In this document: positions 48,753 to 62,899 of the stretch, in pieces
How the letters are laid out: every line of letters begins with the position of its first letter
How positions within the stretch are numbered: the first letter of the stretch is position 1
Origin: Acanthococcus lagerstroemiae
Lineage: Eukaryota; Arthropoda; Insecta; Hemiptera; Eriococcidae
Direction of reading: 5' to 3'
Length of the DNA stretch: 64,000 nt
Assembly (NCBI GenBank): GCA_031841125.1
Contig: JAJSSI010000035.1
Coordinates: 35,501-99,500, forward strand
Translations under genes and position numbers: made by a program
The notes under the pieces: generated by a model
What the model saw: the letters and a program-made list of their open reading frames with translations, nothing else
Database searches by the model: none
What the model was told of the DNA's origin: nothing

Positions 48753-49375
48753 TATGTTGTAGTTGAAAACTTTCTGATCAAATGTCTCTATGGTCGCGAA
48801 ACTAAATAATGGACAGATTTTTCAATAAATAACGATTAACAAGTCCAATGTGTGCTTGGTTATGTTGATAGACGGAAGTCCGCTACCAACGTCTATAGCA
48901 TGTGTCACATTCATATATAGGTGAATAATGAAGGTTAGATCGATTACATAATTTTTTTCGAATAACAGTCTAGTGATTATCATTAGAATCATGGATAACG
49001 TTGATCATGTTTTTTTGTTCCGTTTTGATAATCCATGCTGTTTTGCGGTTGATTGATGAAAGCGATTTTTGCAATTGAAGCGCTGTCTAAACTTTTCAAT
49101 ATGCAAGAATTAGGCATTTTTCGTAAATGTTAAACTCTCCATCCCATTTACTTTTTTGGTTGCGCCAGCCCCGAGCCTCTCCCCGCCAAAATATGCTGAT
49201 TTAGACATCATTACTCCAATGAAATAATATTTTCTGATGATTTTCGTTAAAAAGATGCATTGAACAATCGTCAGAGACAACTTTCAAATTGAAAAATCAT
49301 CAATTAACATTTTAGACACGTAAATGTTAAACTCTCCATCCCATCCAGTTTTTTGGTTGCGCCGGCCCAAAAGTT
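48753..49375. other. Non-coding, with a 50-bp direct repeat before the Penelope-like element
   Basis: CGTAAATGTTAAACTCTCCA... and a following TTTTTTGGTTGCGCC line occur at 49,132-49,172 and again at 49,319-49,368. The second copy directly precedes the Penelope-like reading frame. No gene seen. Confidence 0.6.
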
Positions 49376-51045
49376 TTAAAGGCAGATAAAGATGGTGCCA
49401 GAGTAATCATTGACAAACACAATTATATTCAGAAAGTTGAAAACGCTCTTAATGACACACAGTTGTATGAAAAAATATTAAAAAATCCTCTTTTGAAACT
49501 AGAAAAATCCACCGACGCACTCATCAAAAGTTCAAATTCAAATCCAATAATCAACACAGATAACCCTAAATATACAACCTTTGCCAAAACGACTAATAAA
49601 TTCAATTGTCTCGTCATATGAACTTATCAATTGCACAAACCATCACACACCCAATCAGAATTATTGTGTCTGCCACTGTTCCCCAACTTATGAAATTTCT
49701 AAATATTTTGCTAAGATTCTTACCAATTTTTTACCTCAATCAAATTACACACTAAAAAATAGTTATGAATTAATCGATTTGCTACACAATTTTTCAATAC
49801 CAGAAGATCACAAATTCATAAGTCTCGACGTAATAGGATTGTATAATAATGTTCATTTTTCTGCAGTAAAGATAGCCATAGAAAAGCGTTGGCATCTTTT
49901 ACATAATAGGGTTAACATATCTCTGGATCGGTTTCTTGAGATCATTGAATTTATTATGAACAACAATATTTTTACCTTTAATGACAAAATTTTATAAACA
50001 AAAATTTGGGTCGGCGATGGTAGTCCCATCAGCCCCATTTTAGCAAACTTGGTTATGCAAGATTTGGAAAATCATTGTCTGCAAAACTGTCCATTCGACG
50101 TTCCTTTCTATAAAAGATATGTAGATGACATTCTAATTTGCATACCCGCTAATAAATGTGACCTTATTCTCCAAATTTTTAACTCATATGACAAGTTCAT
50201 CAATTTACTGCAGAAATTCCTTCATGTGATTCCATAAATTTTTTAGATGTCAGTATCATTTCAAATAACAGCAAAATACATACTAATTGGTACAAAAAAC
50301 CCACGAAGTCGGGTATGTACTTGAACTTCCTATCACATAGTCCAATATCTCAGAAAAAAGCAATAGTCTATAATTTTGTTGATAAAAACATCAAACTCTC
50401 TTCTCCACAATTTCATTCAGACAATTATAATTATAATTTTCAAGGTTTTATGTGCAAATAATTATCCATATCAATTTGTAAAAAAACATAAAAATTAGAC
50501 AAAATAATTATCTCAAAATTACATCTCTCCTACTCCCTCTCTGGTTTACAACAGTAATAATTATTTGGTTTTGCCTTATAAACAGGATTTATACAGAAAA
50601 TTTCAAGCAATTGCAAAAAAGTACAAATTTAATTTGATTTTCAAGAGTTGCAATAAAATTAAAAGCAACACATATGTTGGGTAAAGATTCTGTTAAGAAA
50701 ATAGATAGACCTAACGTTGTTTACAGTATTAAATGCGATAACTGTGACAACAGATACATTGGACAAACTAGCAGGAGATTTTTATCTAGATTTAAGGTAC
50801 ACATTAGCGATTATAAGTATAAAGAGACACATCAGCAATTGTAATGCATTGTAAAGGTGAGAGACACACATTCGGGTTGACAATGATTCATATGAAATTC
50901 TTGAATTCTGAAAATTAAATAATTTTTATAAAAGGTGTCTATCAGAAATGATTCACATTGAACGACACCCTAATATTAACCGAATTCATGACACAGAAGG
51001 TTTGAATCAGGTCTACAAAAAATACATAAAAAAATTATTTAAATA
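49376..51045 (+). pseudogene. Penelope-like element with GIY-YIG nuclease remnant
   Basis: In order: ADKDGARVIIDKHNYI (49,383), a core with FISLDVIGLYNNV (about 49,813-49,850), ISPILANLVMQDLE (50,028-50,070), FYKRYVDDILICIP (50,107-50,150), and NVVYSIKCDNCDNRYIGQT (50,711-50,770) followed by basic HIS...YKY. This matches Penelope-like RT followed by a GIY-YIG endonuclease. Stops and shifts occur at about 49,570, 49,997, 50,236 and throughout the C-terminal part, so it is dead. It is a different copy from the fragment at 17,335-17,832, with which it hardly overlaps. Confidence 0.8.
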
Positions 51046-52236
51046 AATTATTTTATTGTCTTGCTTTGAATTGTGTTTCTCATTTATCATCTATCTTATT
51101 TTTCTGTTCGTACAGTCGTCGGTTTCCCTTGTTTTTGTTTTCAAAAATGTATTATAATCGAAAAACAACACACAATTTTGTAAAGGTTTACATTTAATTT
51201 GTCTGCGAATCATATTCATATGCCTTTTAGCATCGACGAAGTTCACATCGAACACATTTGGAAGTTTGACAATTTTTGTACCTCTATACTGTCTTGATTT
51301 TAATTTTAATTGTAAATATTTTAAATTATTGTTACCTTTGTAACTTTTTAGAAAATTTTGACTTGAAAAGGCTCATAAATAAATGAGCGAAACGTTGTCA
51401 CGTGTTTTTATTGAATAAAAAACTATGAAATTCAACAGCCAAGGCCATTAATCTCTTTTATCATCAATTATATGGAATTCGAATATGCAAGTACAAAGTG
51501 TGGTCTATAACGTATGTATGATATTGTTTTAGTAGCAGATAGAGAAGATATACTAAAAGAAATGATAAAAAAAGATTCAAGCATATTTGAATCTCTATAA
51601 AAAACTACCTTTTAACAAAAGTTATAGGCTAGGCAAGTTTGAGAGTTATCATTCTCTTGTGATCTGTTCATTACTCTCATATCGACCTTGAAAAGTAATG
51701 AAATCAATGAAACAAAGTCAAGTTGTTCTTAATATTGATAATCAAAAATAATCATTTTATACAAAAATTATGAGACGATAAAAAAATATTTTGCAAACGA
51801 GCAAAAATGAATATCGAGTATGATTAATGATTTATGATACATATTATTTCAGACAATTCCAATAATTTGATTTATTAAAATATTCATTTTTGCTCGTTTC
51901 GAAAATAACGTCCACTGAGATGAATAACATAACAATAATTACTATAAAGATAGCGAGAATATATATGAATGAAAAATGAAACCATTCACCACATCATGTA
52001 CGAATTTGTACTATGTACATGATAAAAAATTACTTTATAACATAGTATGGATTATTATACATGAAGTAATATTTTACATTATACAAGTGTATCATTCTTA
52101 TTCTACACATTACAGTAATTTTTATTTTTATCATTTCTCTCAATTTTAATGTCTATGATTATCATCTTTATAATTGATAACTATATGAATTATATATTTA
52201 ACAAAGTATAATTATAGAAATATTAATCAAATTTCT
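51046..52236. other. AT-rich non-coding DNA with a diverged foldback tip
   Basis: 51,640-51,905 resembles the palindrome at 42,783-43,283 (GCAAAAATGAATATCGAGT and its complement). Nothing else recognised. Confidence 0.5.
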
Positions 52237-53010
52237 TTATTCATAGAATATCTCTTCATATACAACATTTTTTGTGTATATTTTTTTATCATGTAATGAT
52301 ATTTTATTATTTATAATTGAATTTTTACCTAAAAAAATCTTTAATTTATTTCTGTTTTTACACCTTGACAGTGCAACACATAATTGTCCATGACTGAATA
52401 TTGGGTTTATAAAATAAATACCAACTTCTTCAAATGATTGTCCTTGTGATTTATTTATAGTCATAGCAAATCCTAGCCTAATAGGAAATTTTCTTCTTAC
52501 TATATTAAATAGAACTTCTTTTATAGAAGGACTTAAATCAATTCTAGGTAATATACATGTCTTACCTTTCATTGCTCCACTCAAAATCTCAACAATTATA
52601 CAATAGTCCATCATGTCTCTCACTATAAGTCTTGTACCATTACATAATCCTTCATCAATATTCAAATTTCTTAATAAAATCACAATACATCCTAATTTCA
52701 AATTAAGTTCATGTGGAGGAAGACCATTTGGCGTAATTGAATGTAAATATTCTTGAGGAATTATATCATATACAGTTTCATTGTTTTCATTTCGAACTGA
52801 ATCAACACTTGAATATTTTTTACATCGTCCCTCCATAAGATTACAAATGTCAACATTTAATGTTAACACATCATGATTTTTCGGTGCAAGAATTACTTTG
52901 CTGTGTATTAAATCGTCATTAATTTTTAATATATCATTTCCATATACTTCGCTTATTAAATTTTCACTACATAACAACTCACTTGGTATGATTATAAAAT
53001 TAATTTCCAT
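52237..53010 (-). pseudogene. Helitron helicase, C-terminal part, second copy
   Basis: A 257-residue frame with LPPHELNLKLGCIVILLRNL, DEGLCNGTRL, FAMTINKSQGQSFEEVGIY and FSHGQLCVALSR, the C-terminal Helitron helicase motifs. Upstream on the minus strand the helicase continues in broken frames. The protein differs clearly from the copy at 31,438-31,863, so it is another family member. Confidence 0.85.
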
Positions 53011-54080
53011 TTTTTACTTCGATGAATGTTTATTTTCTCCAACATTCAAAAACCATTCTTTAAAATTTCCGTTGTCATTGTTTTTCAATCTCATATTTTC
53101 TTTAAGTGACATTTTTTTAAATAAATTCCAAAGATAACTTCTTTTTATACAAGATTCCATTACAGTGTTTCTATTACCATGTCTCACAATTGGTAGCGTT
53201 TGTCGAAAATCACCAGATATAATAATTATTTTTCCTCCAAACGTTCATCATTTTATGAATATCTTTGAACAATCTATCAACTGCTTCAAATGCGTATTTT
53301 GAAGTCATCATTATTTTTGTCCCAAATGATGACTTTTTTGTTCTTGAGATAAATACCATACTTAGATGATGGAATGTCATAACTCTGTGATTTTTCAGTA
53401 ATATTTAGTGGTAATCTAAAGGGTGGTGTGGACTGTTTATCCATCTATTGAAATATTCGCTGTAATACCTCTTCATGCTACAGCTAAAATGTCTACTTAT
53501 TATTTTCAAAAATTTCGTATCAGCACATTATACAAATAACTTTTACCACTACTAACACCCATCGATTAAAATTATTTTATTATCTGACTTTCCATTGACA
53601 ACATTCAATTCATAATTTGATCATAAATTTTTTTTTGGTGGATGGACAAGTATTACTTGAGTCATAATCAAAATTATCATTAACGTCTTTTTTTTGACTT
53701 AAGAAATGTTTCCGATATTAATGAATTTTCATTTGATATTGGTAAATTGAAATCTTTATTTTTCATTCCAGGATGCGATAGTAATTCATTCAGTTTACTA
53801 ACAAATCATTGTCTGCAACTATTTCATCTAAAATTTTAGGATTAAAAAAATGTTCTTTAAATTTTTCATACAATTGTCTTGAATTGACAGGCATATGCAA
53901 TATTAAAATCAACACAAATAATTGACATAAATCATTGGGAAATTTAAATTGAATTGCTTCGTCCAAACATTTATCCCATTCGTCGTCTTTTTCAACCAAT
54001 TTCAATCTTTCAGCTGCTTCGAAGTAAATTTCGTGAAGTACGGTGATCGATTGTACGCAAATCTTCGAAGGAAGTGGCAC
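53011..54080 (-). pseudogene. Helitron helicase, upstream part, broken
   Basis: On the minus strand 53,120-53,240 encodes GGKIIIISGDFRQTLPIV followed by a conserved HGN...YLW, matching Pif1-like motif III of Helitrons. 53,790-54,080 encodes a pre-helicase segment (WDKCLDEAIQFKFPNDLCQLF). Several shifts and a deletion lie between, and no Walker A was found. The rest runs into the assembly gap. Confidence 0.75.
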
Positions 54081-54118
54081 CTTTGATGTAAAGGAGAAGC
54101 ATACGTAAATGAAACAAT

Positions 54119-54618
54119 NNNNNNNNNNNNNNNNNNNNNNNNNNNNNNNNNNNNNNNNNNNNNNNNNNNNNNNNNNNNNNNNNNNNNNNNNNNNNNNNNN
54201 NNNNNNNNNNNNNNNNNNNNNNNNNNNNNNNNNNNNNNNNNNNNNNNNNNNNNNNNNNNNNNNNNNNNNNNNNNNNNNNNNNNNNNNNNNNNNNNNNNNN
54301 NNNNNNNNNNNNNNNNNNNNNNNNNNNNNNNNNNNNNNNNNNNNNNNNNNNNNNNNNNNNNNNNNNNNNNNNNNNNNNNNNNNNNNNNNNNNNNNNNNNN
54401 NNNNNNNNNNNNNNNNNNNNNNNNNNNNNNNNNNNNNNNNNNNNNNNNNNNNNNNNNNNNNNNNNNNNNNNNNNNNNNNNNNNNNNNNNNNNNNNNNNNN
54501 NNNNNNNNNNNNNNNNNNNNNNNNNNNNNNNNNNNNNNNNNNNNNNNNNNNNNNNNNNNNNNNNNNNNNNNNNNNNNNNNNNNNNNNNNNNNNNNNNNNN
54601 NNNNNNNNNNNNNNNNNN
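54119..54618. other. Assembly gap, 500 N
   Basis: Exactly 500 N; the size is probably a placeholder. It interrupts the second Helitron. Confidence 1.
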
Positions 54619-57600
54619 TATTCAACATCTCTGTACTTTCGCGATACAGCATAGAATTCTCAACGAGAAATTTTTTGTTAGCAATATTTAAACTTTGAAT
54701 ATAAAAGAATCAATTTCTTATGTATGCTCTGCACGTACAATATACGTGTCAGAAATAAAGTTTTTGCAGAGCTCACAATTTTCAAAGTTATTTTTGAAAA
54801 GGCTGCATTTTGAAAAGTATACTGTGAAAATATTAATACAAGTTCTACCCCGCAACATTGGTAAAATCTAAAATAGAAATATTCTAACACTACGCATTTT
54901 CTCATCGGAAAACAATGATAAATTGTATTTTCCACTTTAGCACGGTATGTACATGAATGAATGTGGTTAAAATTAAATTTAATAGAATTTCATATTCAAG
55001 ACTTGCATGAAAAATTATTGCGAATGGGGAGATAGAAAAACATTAATCTTTTGCCAGTGAGAAAGTGCTCAGTTAAATATATTTTTAAAGGCTCATGATT
55101 TGAATGGACAGGAACTCTTCTCAATGTGTAACTTGAACATTAAATATGAACGATTTAACAGCAAGAATAAAGTTTTATATTTATAATTCTAAATAGCGTT
55201 TTTACGAATATAAAAGAAACCAATTTTAACATTTGGTTCGCGAGTAATTGAATTAAAAAGCTTTCAATCCAACAAAGAAAGTAAAATATCAGTCTCTTCT
55301 TCTCGTAAGAAATATACTCAAGTTGAATTCATTTTTCAACGCAAGTTGGAAATTTAGATACAAAAAGAAATCCTCGTAAAATGTTAAAGTGGGCGTAGTT
55401 CTTTTTTCTTACGAGAAAATATTAACTTTATAGTTTGAGCTCGAACAAACTCCTTAAAGAGATTGTTGAATTTAACTTTCTTTCTCACCCAGCCCTGCTT
55501 CTCTCCTTATGCTCGGAGCTCCGGACCCACCGGCGAAATTGAATGTACTCAAGAATGAGTGTGCGCGTGCTTTTCAAGGGGTTAGCAAGAAAATGTGGAG
55601 GACAAACTTTTCCTTTGCATTTGCAAGTAATCGCATCGTCGTCGTCGAGAGTTTTTCGCCTCTTCGCTGCGTTCCCACTTTTTATTTCGATAAGATTTCC
55701 CACATACGTTCCATAAACACAAACAATCCAACGCAAATGTTGAGTTTCACGTTAACGGTCTTGATGAAATTTCATTCAGCCTTCGGCGTACGTCTTTTTC
55801 TTATTTATTCTTCGCTTCCTTCCTCTTACTGCTCGTTTTTTTTTCTTTCAACTGTGAAATGTATATCTACGTGACCTACTTTTTATTTTTCTTAAGGAGT
55901 TTTTCAACAGTGAATTTAATCATGTGGATTTCTATTTTATGCCATTTTTAATGTCAATAATTTGATATGATGATTATATTCAACTAGTTAATGAATTAAG
56001 CAGAAAAAGTATATTTTTCAGTTAAAAAATTACTCATATTTTATTATATGCATTAAAGACAGTAGATACTTTTAAACGTGAACATTCGAATTATTAAATT
56101 TGTAACAAATAAATTAAAAGTAAAATATATTTATATTTTAAACTTCAATAAAATTATCAGAGATCGATCTTTACAAAAAAGCCTTGTTGTTTTCGCTGTA
56201 ATGATAATATATGAACGACATATAGTAAAATTCAACGAATTTAATCTAAAAGTTTTTCACATTTGAATTTCCACTTCTTCGGAAAATTCATTAAATAATA
56301 TTATTCAATATCTGTTATTTATAATTTCAAACGTTACACAATCAACTACAGTGAATAAAATATTAAATACCAAAAATCCATTGTATAATTTTACTGAAGA
56401 CGATTATCTATAACTATAATGAATTATAAAAAACTTGTTTACAGACTTTACAATTTTTCAGAAATCAATATGTTCACGTGTGAATTCCAAGAAAATTAAA
56501 TATTCCCTGATATATTACTTAGCGTTACTGTAATTTTGCTTTTTCGTTCCATTTTTGCTTTTTTTCTCCTTTATTTTGCCGTGTTCGTTCCCGATGCGAG
56601 CGACGCTCGTCTTCTCGTTTCGCCTCGGGCTTTTCAATTGCTATCTCGCCTTATTCCATTTCTTCCACACTTCCCTCTAGCATTGAATTATCTAGATTTT
56701 TCATGATTTTCTCTGTTGAAGCGAAAAAACATCGTCATTTTCGTAGATTCTATCTTCCACTCGAAGAAAAAATATACATTTAGAGAACAGAAAATTGAAT
56801 TTTCTACAAAATTTTCAACGCATCAAATACCGTTACCTATCTACCATATTTCTTCGAATGGTAAGTAAATGAAAAAACTTTTTCCCTCGTCTTTTTTCCT
56901 CGTATTGTCATTTTTTAACGTAATTTGGCGAATAACTCAGCTTTTCAGCGCATCGCGACTAAATTTCACTGAATTTTTTGTTTCGTTATTTCAAATTTTA
57001 AAATATTATCGAGAATGTCATGCAATTCGAGGAGGAAAAAAAGTTTACGAAACGCGATATAGAGGCGAGTGGGCGTGGAGATGTGTATGTGTGTGCTCGG
57101 CATTGCTTCAAATTAATGCTGGGCCGAAATTAGATGCGCGATATAATCTCCCCCGGGGAAGGGAGAGAAATTCATTCGTGAATTTTGGAGAGAACAAATT
57201 ACGCATTTAAATTGCATTTTAATTTCACGCTTGATGGCATTCGCTCTTTTTTTTCTTTTTTTTCGTACGCTAAAGTAATTAACAACGGTCACGTTCTTTT
57301 GCCTCGAATTTTCGCGCATTGCAAGTTTCGTGTACTGAGTACGTTGTTTAGTTATGATTGTTTACTCATTAGAAAACTATTAAGGCTATTATCTCATTTA
57401 AATTGAAGCGTTATCGAGTTTTTGCGTTGAATATTTTTCTTTTAAAATATTCACTGTCGTTTCCAATATTAAAGATTACTTTAAAATTTTTTTTTCTCGA
57501 AATGGACAGTCTAACAAAAAATCTTTTTATTTTCGTCAAAATATTAAATTGCATGTAAATTATGATTTTACATGAGTAATTGCTGGATTAAAAAAATGAC

Positions 57601-60600
57601 ATTGTCGTAAATAGTAATAGTGAATTTACGGTGGAGTACTTGACTGAGTAACAGACTCGCTACTCGATTACGATATCGGGCTAGAGTCGTGACATAGATC
57701 GATTTTAAATTGGATAATTTTACGCTACTTCAAATTTATTTTGAATGGAATCGTATTTTTTAAAAAGTTTATTACGGTATTCAGTATTTTACGAATGATT
57801 GTAAAATTATTTAAATTTATAAATTCTTAACGTCTCTAAAAAATAGCGAAAATGTACAATTATTCTTATTAATATAACATGGTTAGATTACGAGAATGCT
57901 ATACGTGAGTTTGATACAAAATCGAGGGAGGAATACGTGGTTGAAATCACATATTTGGCAAATAATTATAGCCTCAGGGCGCGTGATTTCAGATAAACTG
58001 ATTGTAAAATCAAAATCGATTGATATGCTATTCAATTTACGGCTCAGTAATATTCAATGAGGAGGTTTGTTTTAGATGAAACACTTTTATTTAATATTTA
58101 ATAATTTACATCAAATTCAATTTTACCATTATTTTAAGTTTAAATTAAAAAAAAAAAAATTTATTGATCACTTCAACGACAGTAAGTTCAATTAAATTAA
58201 TCTCTAATGGTAGTTTCAACATTATTATTACTCTTATTCATTAGCTTATGAAATTAATCATCATTCAATGAAATTAAATTTATACCCAGCAATTAATCAC
58301 TTTAAAAAATTAAGTTGAAATCAATGAAACTCGGAAATAACCTTAAAACGATATTTTCATCAAAGATTTGGTACACATCGAATTCAAGTACTCGCTGATT
58401 CAAATAACGTAAGAGACTTGGCAAATGATTTTTCGAATTCCACTTTTTCTTTGTCCCTTTCCTCGAACTATAAAACTCGTAGTTGGAAAACTGGTCTCCA
58501 ACTCGCCCGTATACGACTTGTAAAGAGAAAAAGGGGACTCTGGTCTTGCATTTCCCTTTGTTTCATTTCTTCCCCTTCCCTGCCCTTCTCTCCCTTTCGC
58601 GTGGAAAGTCCAGATTACACGGACAGTAGTTACGCGACAGTGGTACTTTACTTCGAGCACTCCTTGACTAGTTCCTCCATTTGGCTTTTTCGTATGTATA
58701 CGTGAGGGTAGAAAAGGGAGTCGAGGCAGGGGAGCAGGAGAAGGAAGAACTCGCGAGTGGAATGAGAGGATTGGCTCTCGCATACGTTTCGAGAAGAGCA
58801 TACTGAAGTTCGAACGTTTGAAAAGTGCCCGAGGATGGAAAGGCACTTGGAGTTGCCAGTATGCGGCCTCGCTCGCTCACCCACCCACGTAAGGCGTATG
58901 GAGAAAAGAGAAACTATTATGTAGCAATTTGTTCATATTCATAATTCCGATGGAATGAAGTTTCGCATTCAAGAAAGTTTAATCAATACCTAAAATTGGG
59001 AATTTTTTTCGTGATATTAAATTTGTTTTTAAAAATTTAACATTTGTAAACGTTCTAAACTCTGAAATTTTCACAAAGCAAAATTTGTTGATACGCTTAA
59101 ACTCATGAATTCTGATTATGAACTTTAATACGCTTAATGCAGTCGAGCTTCACCTTGTGCTAGTTGTGTGGCGAGTCTCAGCTGTAGTTTACGTCGAACC
59201 GCAATCTCCCGCCGACTGACTGACAGCGCAAGGTATTAGGAGACTAAATGTTTTCATTATGCAAATCTAGCTCTTTGTAAGTGGCCAAGGCAATTTGTGA
59301 AGTTTGGCGAGGAATATCTTATGCAGGATCTCTCATCGTTCTCTCATCCCATTTTCTTCTACTCCTTCGTTATACTTTTTATGTTGAAATAATTTTTAAT
59401 GCTCCTTTTTACATAATACCTTTGCTGAGCGTAGCTGCATGTATTTGAAATATTTAATAAGAAGTTATCTTTGTCGTGCTTTAACATTTTTCATCGCTTT
59501 ACCTACATAATGCATTTACAAAATGAATATTATATTTTCTTCAATTTTTCTCTCTTAAAATGAATGAAATTTTTTATTAGTCGAGAAATTACTCAGGATT
59601 TACTAATAAAATACAAACATGAATTTCCATTTGCATTTATTTTTTTAAATATGGAGAAAAATTAATAGCAGACATGTACAGATCTTTCAACATAAAGCTT
59701 TTGACGTAAGGAAAAACATGGAAAACCTTTCGTCATGAGGTCACGTGCTCTTGCAACCATTTCCATAAGAGCAATCTCTATTCTTTAGTTTCAGATTTAA
59801 TTTCATCAGAGGTATAATACGCTTACGTATAATATGCTTGCGTAAAAAGTACCGCCTTGCGCTCACCCTTTGAACCCTTTTTAGTTGAAACTTCTAGCAG
59901 CTCTACAGTCTATGTCAGAGTCAGGGTAATACGGTTGAGCTGTGAGTGTAAAGGCTGCGCTAGAGGGTTTTTCTTTTTAGTATAGCTTCATTTGGAGCAT
60001 GCATTTTCTTTAGTAAATAGGATTGGTTGTTATGTGTAATCGATGGGCTTTTGATATTTACAACATTTCACAGTTTTTTTGTAAGGCATATTCGATATCA
60101 CAGAACTGTTTGCTGTTACCATTTACTTTTTACTTTCTTAAGCTAACTTGAAGTAAGTCTAATGATGAATGTAATTATCATTCAAAAAAATTAATGAGCG
60201 TCTTGAAATTAGTCTCATTTATCCTTCTGATGATCGTACGATATTTCACACTACACATTTTGTTGTGTATCAAAATATACTATCTAATTACGTATGTTTG
60301 AAACATTTTCTCTGATATGAAGATTTCAGACATATTTTCATCTCAGCTGATGTACGTTGCCTATTTATGAACGTACTCAGCAACTTTCATCGAAGCGCAC
60401 TGCATAACATAGTATCTACGAATCCAAGCTTTTATGGCTCTCTCTATCTTTCTCACAATCGTTTTGCTCTTGGCGGACTTTTTCCACTGAAAATAGCTTA
60501 CTCTCTTCACTACTGGATGAAATCTCGGCATAAAGCTCTCGGCCAACCTTTTGCTTTATGCCACTTCTTGCGCCGTTAAGCAGGAGCAATGTCGACTACA

Positions 60601-61996
60601 TGCAATGTCCTGGCCATTCAACGAAATTCCTCTCGCAAGCTCATTTTTTATCAGCTACTCTTTATCATTCGATGATTTGTCGGTAATAAATTTTTTTTTA
60701 TAAATAACTCACTTTGCAGTGAATCTTTTAAGGTCATTGGATTCTAAAATCACCTGAAATAATTGAGAAATTACTTTATTTATAAGTATATTTTTTACAT
60801 TGAAATTCTACCTAAGTGAGTTTTAACGATAAGAATTTAAATTCCTTCGAAGGTAGTGGTTTCGATGCGCCATCAGACATCCTGCAGTAAAAAAAATTTT
60901 ACTTCAACAAGTTTATGTGACAACTTTAAAAGTTTTAAGAAAAGACTACTTGAAAAATATATTGGAAAAATACTGAAAAAAGTTGAATTTATTTTTCTTG
61001 ATTTTAAATTCTTTTTCAAAATATTTTTGAAAATTTAATTTAAAAAAAAAACTACTGTTTGAAGTGAATTTAAAGTTTTAAAAAGTCAAGTCTGATGTAA
61101 TATTAAATCTATAATTCATTTTATAACTTAAATTAGAATTAAAGTCCGTATAGTATGTATAATATTTCAATTTTGAGAATAAAGAATTCAAAATATTCTT
61201 ATAATTGAAAAATTCATCTAAGCAATCCTAATGTTTACAAAGTGCAGCAACTAATTTCCCTCAGTATTACAAAAATACATTTATGCATAAATGAAGAATT
61301 TATTTTATCAAATGAACGTCACACCTTTCTAGATACTAATTTTCATTCGTTGCGAAAGGGTAATCAGAAATGCAAATCTCGGCCTGGTGTCTTTTATAAT
61401 GTCTTATCAATATGTATCATTCTTGACATTGAGAAAATCAGAGAAAAGTAGCTGCTACATCAGGAATAATAAAAAAAAGACATTCGTAAGATTATGGAAG
61501 AAAAACGTTCCTGGGGTACGATCTGATAAAACTGTGATGACGGGTGATCGGCTGAAAATGAGATAAGAGGAGAGAAAACTAGATGAGCCGGATTCGAGAG
61601 CATACGAGAATCTGGACGTGGACACGATTCACTTGATTGCTTTGATGTAGACTACTGATTAGAGCATTAGAATTTCTATACATCATTGCTACAACTTACA
61701 GCTTTGCATTAGATTTATAAAAATAGTATAATAAAATTTTCTATTGATCAAGGTGATCTATGATAAACTTGGATTAGATCGCACGGCATTAAATTCGGAC
61801 ATCTTGTGTTATATTCCTTAGTCTCGAATTGATTGTCTCGTGAATTCCCTGTAATGAGAGTTCGTGCAAGATTTCGTCTATCGTGCATTATAGATCTTTG
61901 TTGCATTTTAATCAAATGATTACTGAACAATGTTAAAACTATCAAAAGTTATAGGATATTTTTCATCACTTTAATTGGAATAAAATTTGATTTTGC
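54619..61996. other. AT-rich DNA with no recognised gene
   Basis: No transposon coding sequence, long repeat or convincing exon seen. More GC-rich patches at 55,480-55,700, 57,040-57,180, 58,420-58,890 and 59,150-59,230 carry short ORFs on both strands without family features. They could hold regulatory or untranslated exon sequence of a host gene outside the window; nothing in the sequence proves that. Confidence 0.5.
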
Positions 61997-62000
61997 TTAA

Positions 62001-62540
62001 GGTGGTCTGAGCGTTAGGCTCATGTTAGGTTAGTCGTTGACTAGTCGTTGAGAGACTCGATTTGGAAGTAGTAGTAAACAAAAGAAATTTGGCAACACCG
62101 CACATATGATACGGGGATTTGACGGAACATATATAGCTACACAGTGCCGTGTTATGTCTGCCACCAGTTTGCCATATCTATCGCTGACATCAATCATCAA
62201 AATTTTTAAATAAGTTTTTTATTAATTACTCGCCCAAATGACCGTTGACCTATGAATTTCTTCATTTTAAAATAATCTCTAAACTTCAAAGATTCTAAAA
62301 AACTTTTAATGAACGCGCTATCTAATTGAATTCTATATGAAAACTTCAAATAAATGTCTTCGAATGCAGTTGCTGCCATAAGAGACCGTGTTAAATATAA
62401 CAACTTTAGATGTTTATATTTTGGACAAATGATCGTTAACGAGATTTTTCGTCAAACAAAATTGTATTTTAGTAAATTATCTTTCCATTCACTATTGTTT
62501 TATGTATCTATCTAATACTTCGTCTAGCGCTCAGACCACC
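62001..62540. mobile_element. MITE with TTAA target duplications
   Basis: Ends GGTGGTCTGAGCG (62,001-62,013) and CGCTCAGACCACC (62,528-62,540), flanked by TTAA at 61,997-62,000 and 62,541-62,544. TTAA duplications are typical of piggyBac and Kolobok elements. No transposase is encoded. The terminal match continues imperfectly for a few more bases (TTAGGC against CTAGAC). Confidence 0.8.
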
Positions 62541-62899
62541 TTAATTGAGAAAATCATTCATTAAAGTAACTTCGCATTTTAAAAAATAGGAATAATGAAG
62601 TAACTTCACAATTTTTGAATTCCATATGAATGCAGTTTCCCTTAACTCTTATTAATTATAATCAGAGTAAGCTATTTTTAATAGTTTTTTAGAACATTTT
62701 CCATTAAAAACTATTCTAATTAATACATGCATAATGAGTTTTCATGAATATTGAAGTATACATTTTTTTTATGACTATCAATTTATTTCCCATGCTGCAA
62801 AATACTAAACTTTTTTAATACTTTCATAGTTCATCATAAATTAAAAATACAACGTTTGAACTATTTCCATATTAAATTGAATATTTGAGATTTGTCACA

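Noticed and set aside
54002..54654. ORFs of 181-216 codons
   Set aside because: They are mostly unknown residues from the 500-N gap.
55485..55874. Opposed ORFs of 83 and 121 codons in a GC-richer patch
   Set aside because: Neither has domains, splice context or codon pattern that I can defend; kept only as part of the unassigned region.
62206..62403. 65-codon minus-strand ORF inside the TTAA MITE
   Set aside because: No transposase motif and too short; the element is best read as non-autonomous.
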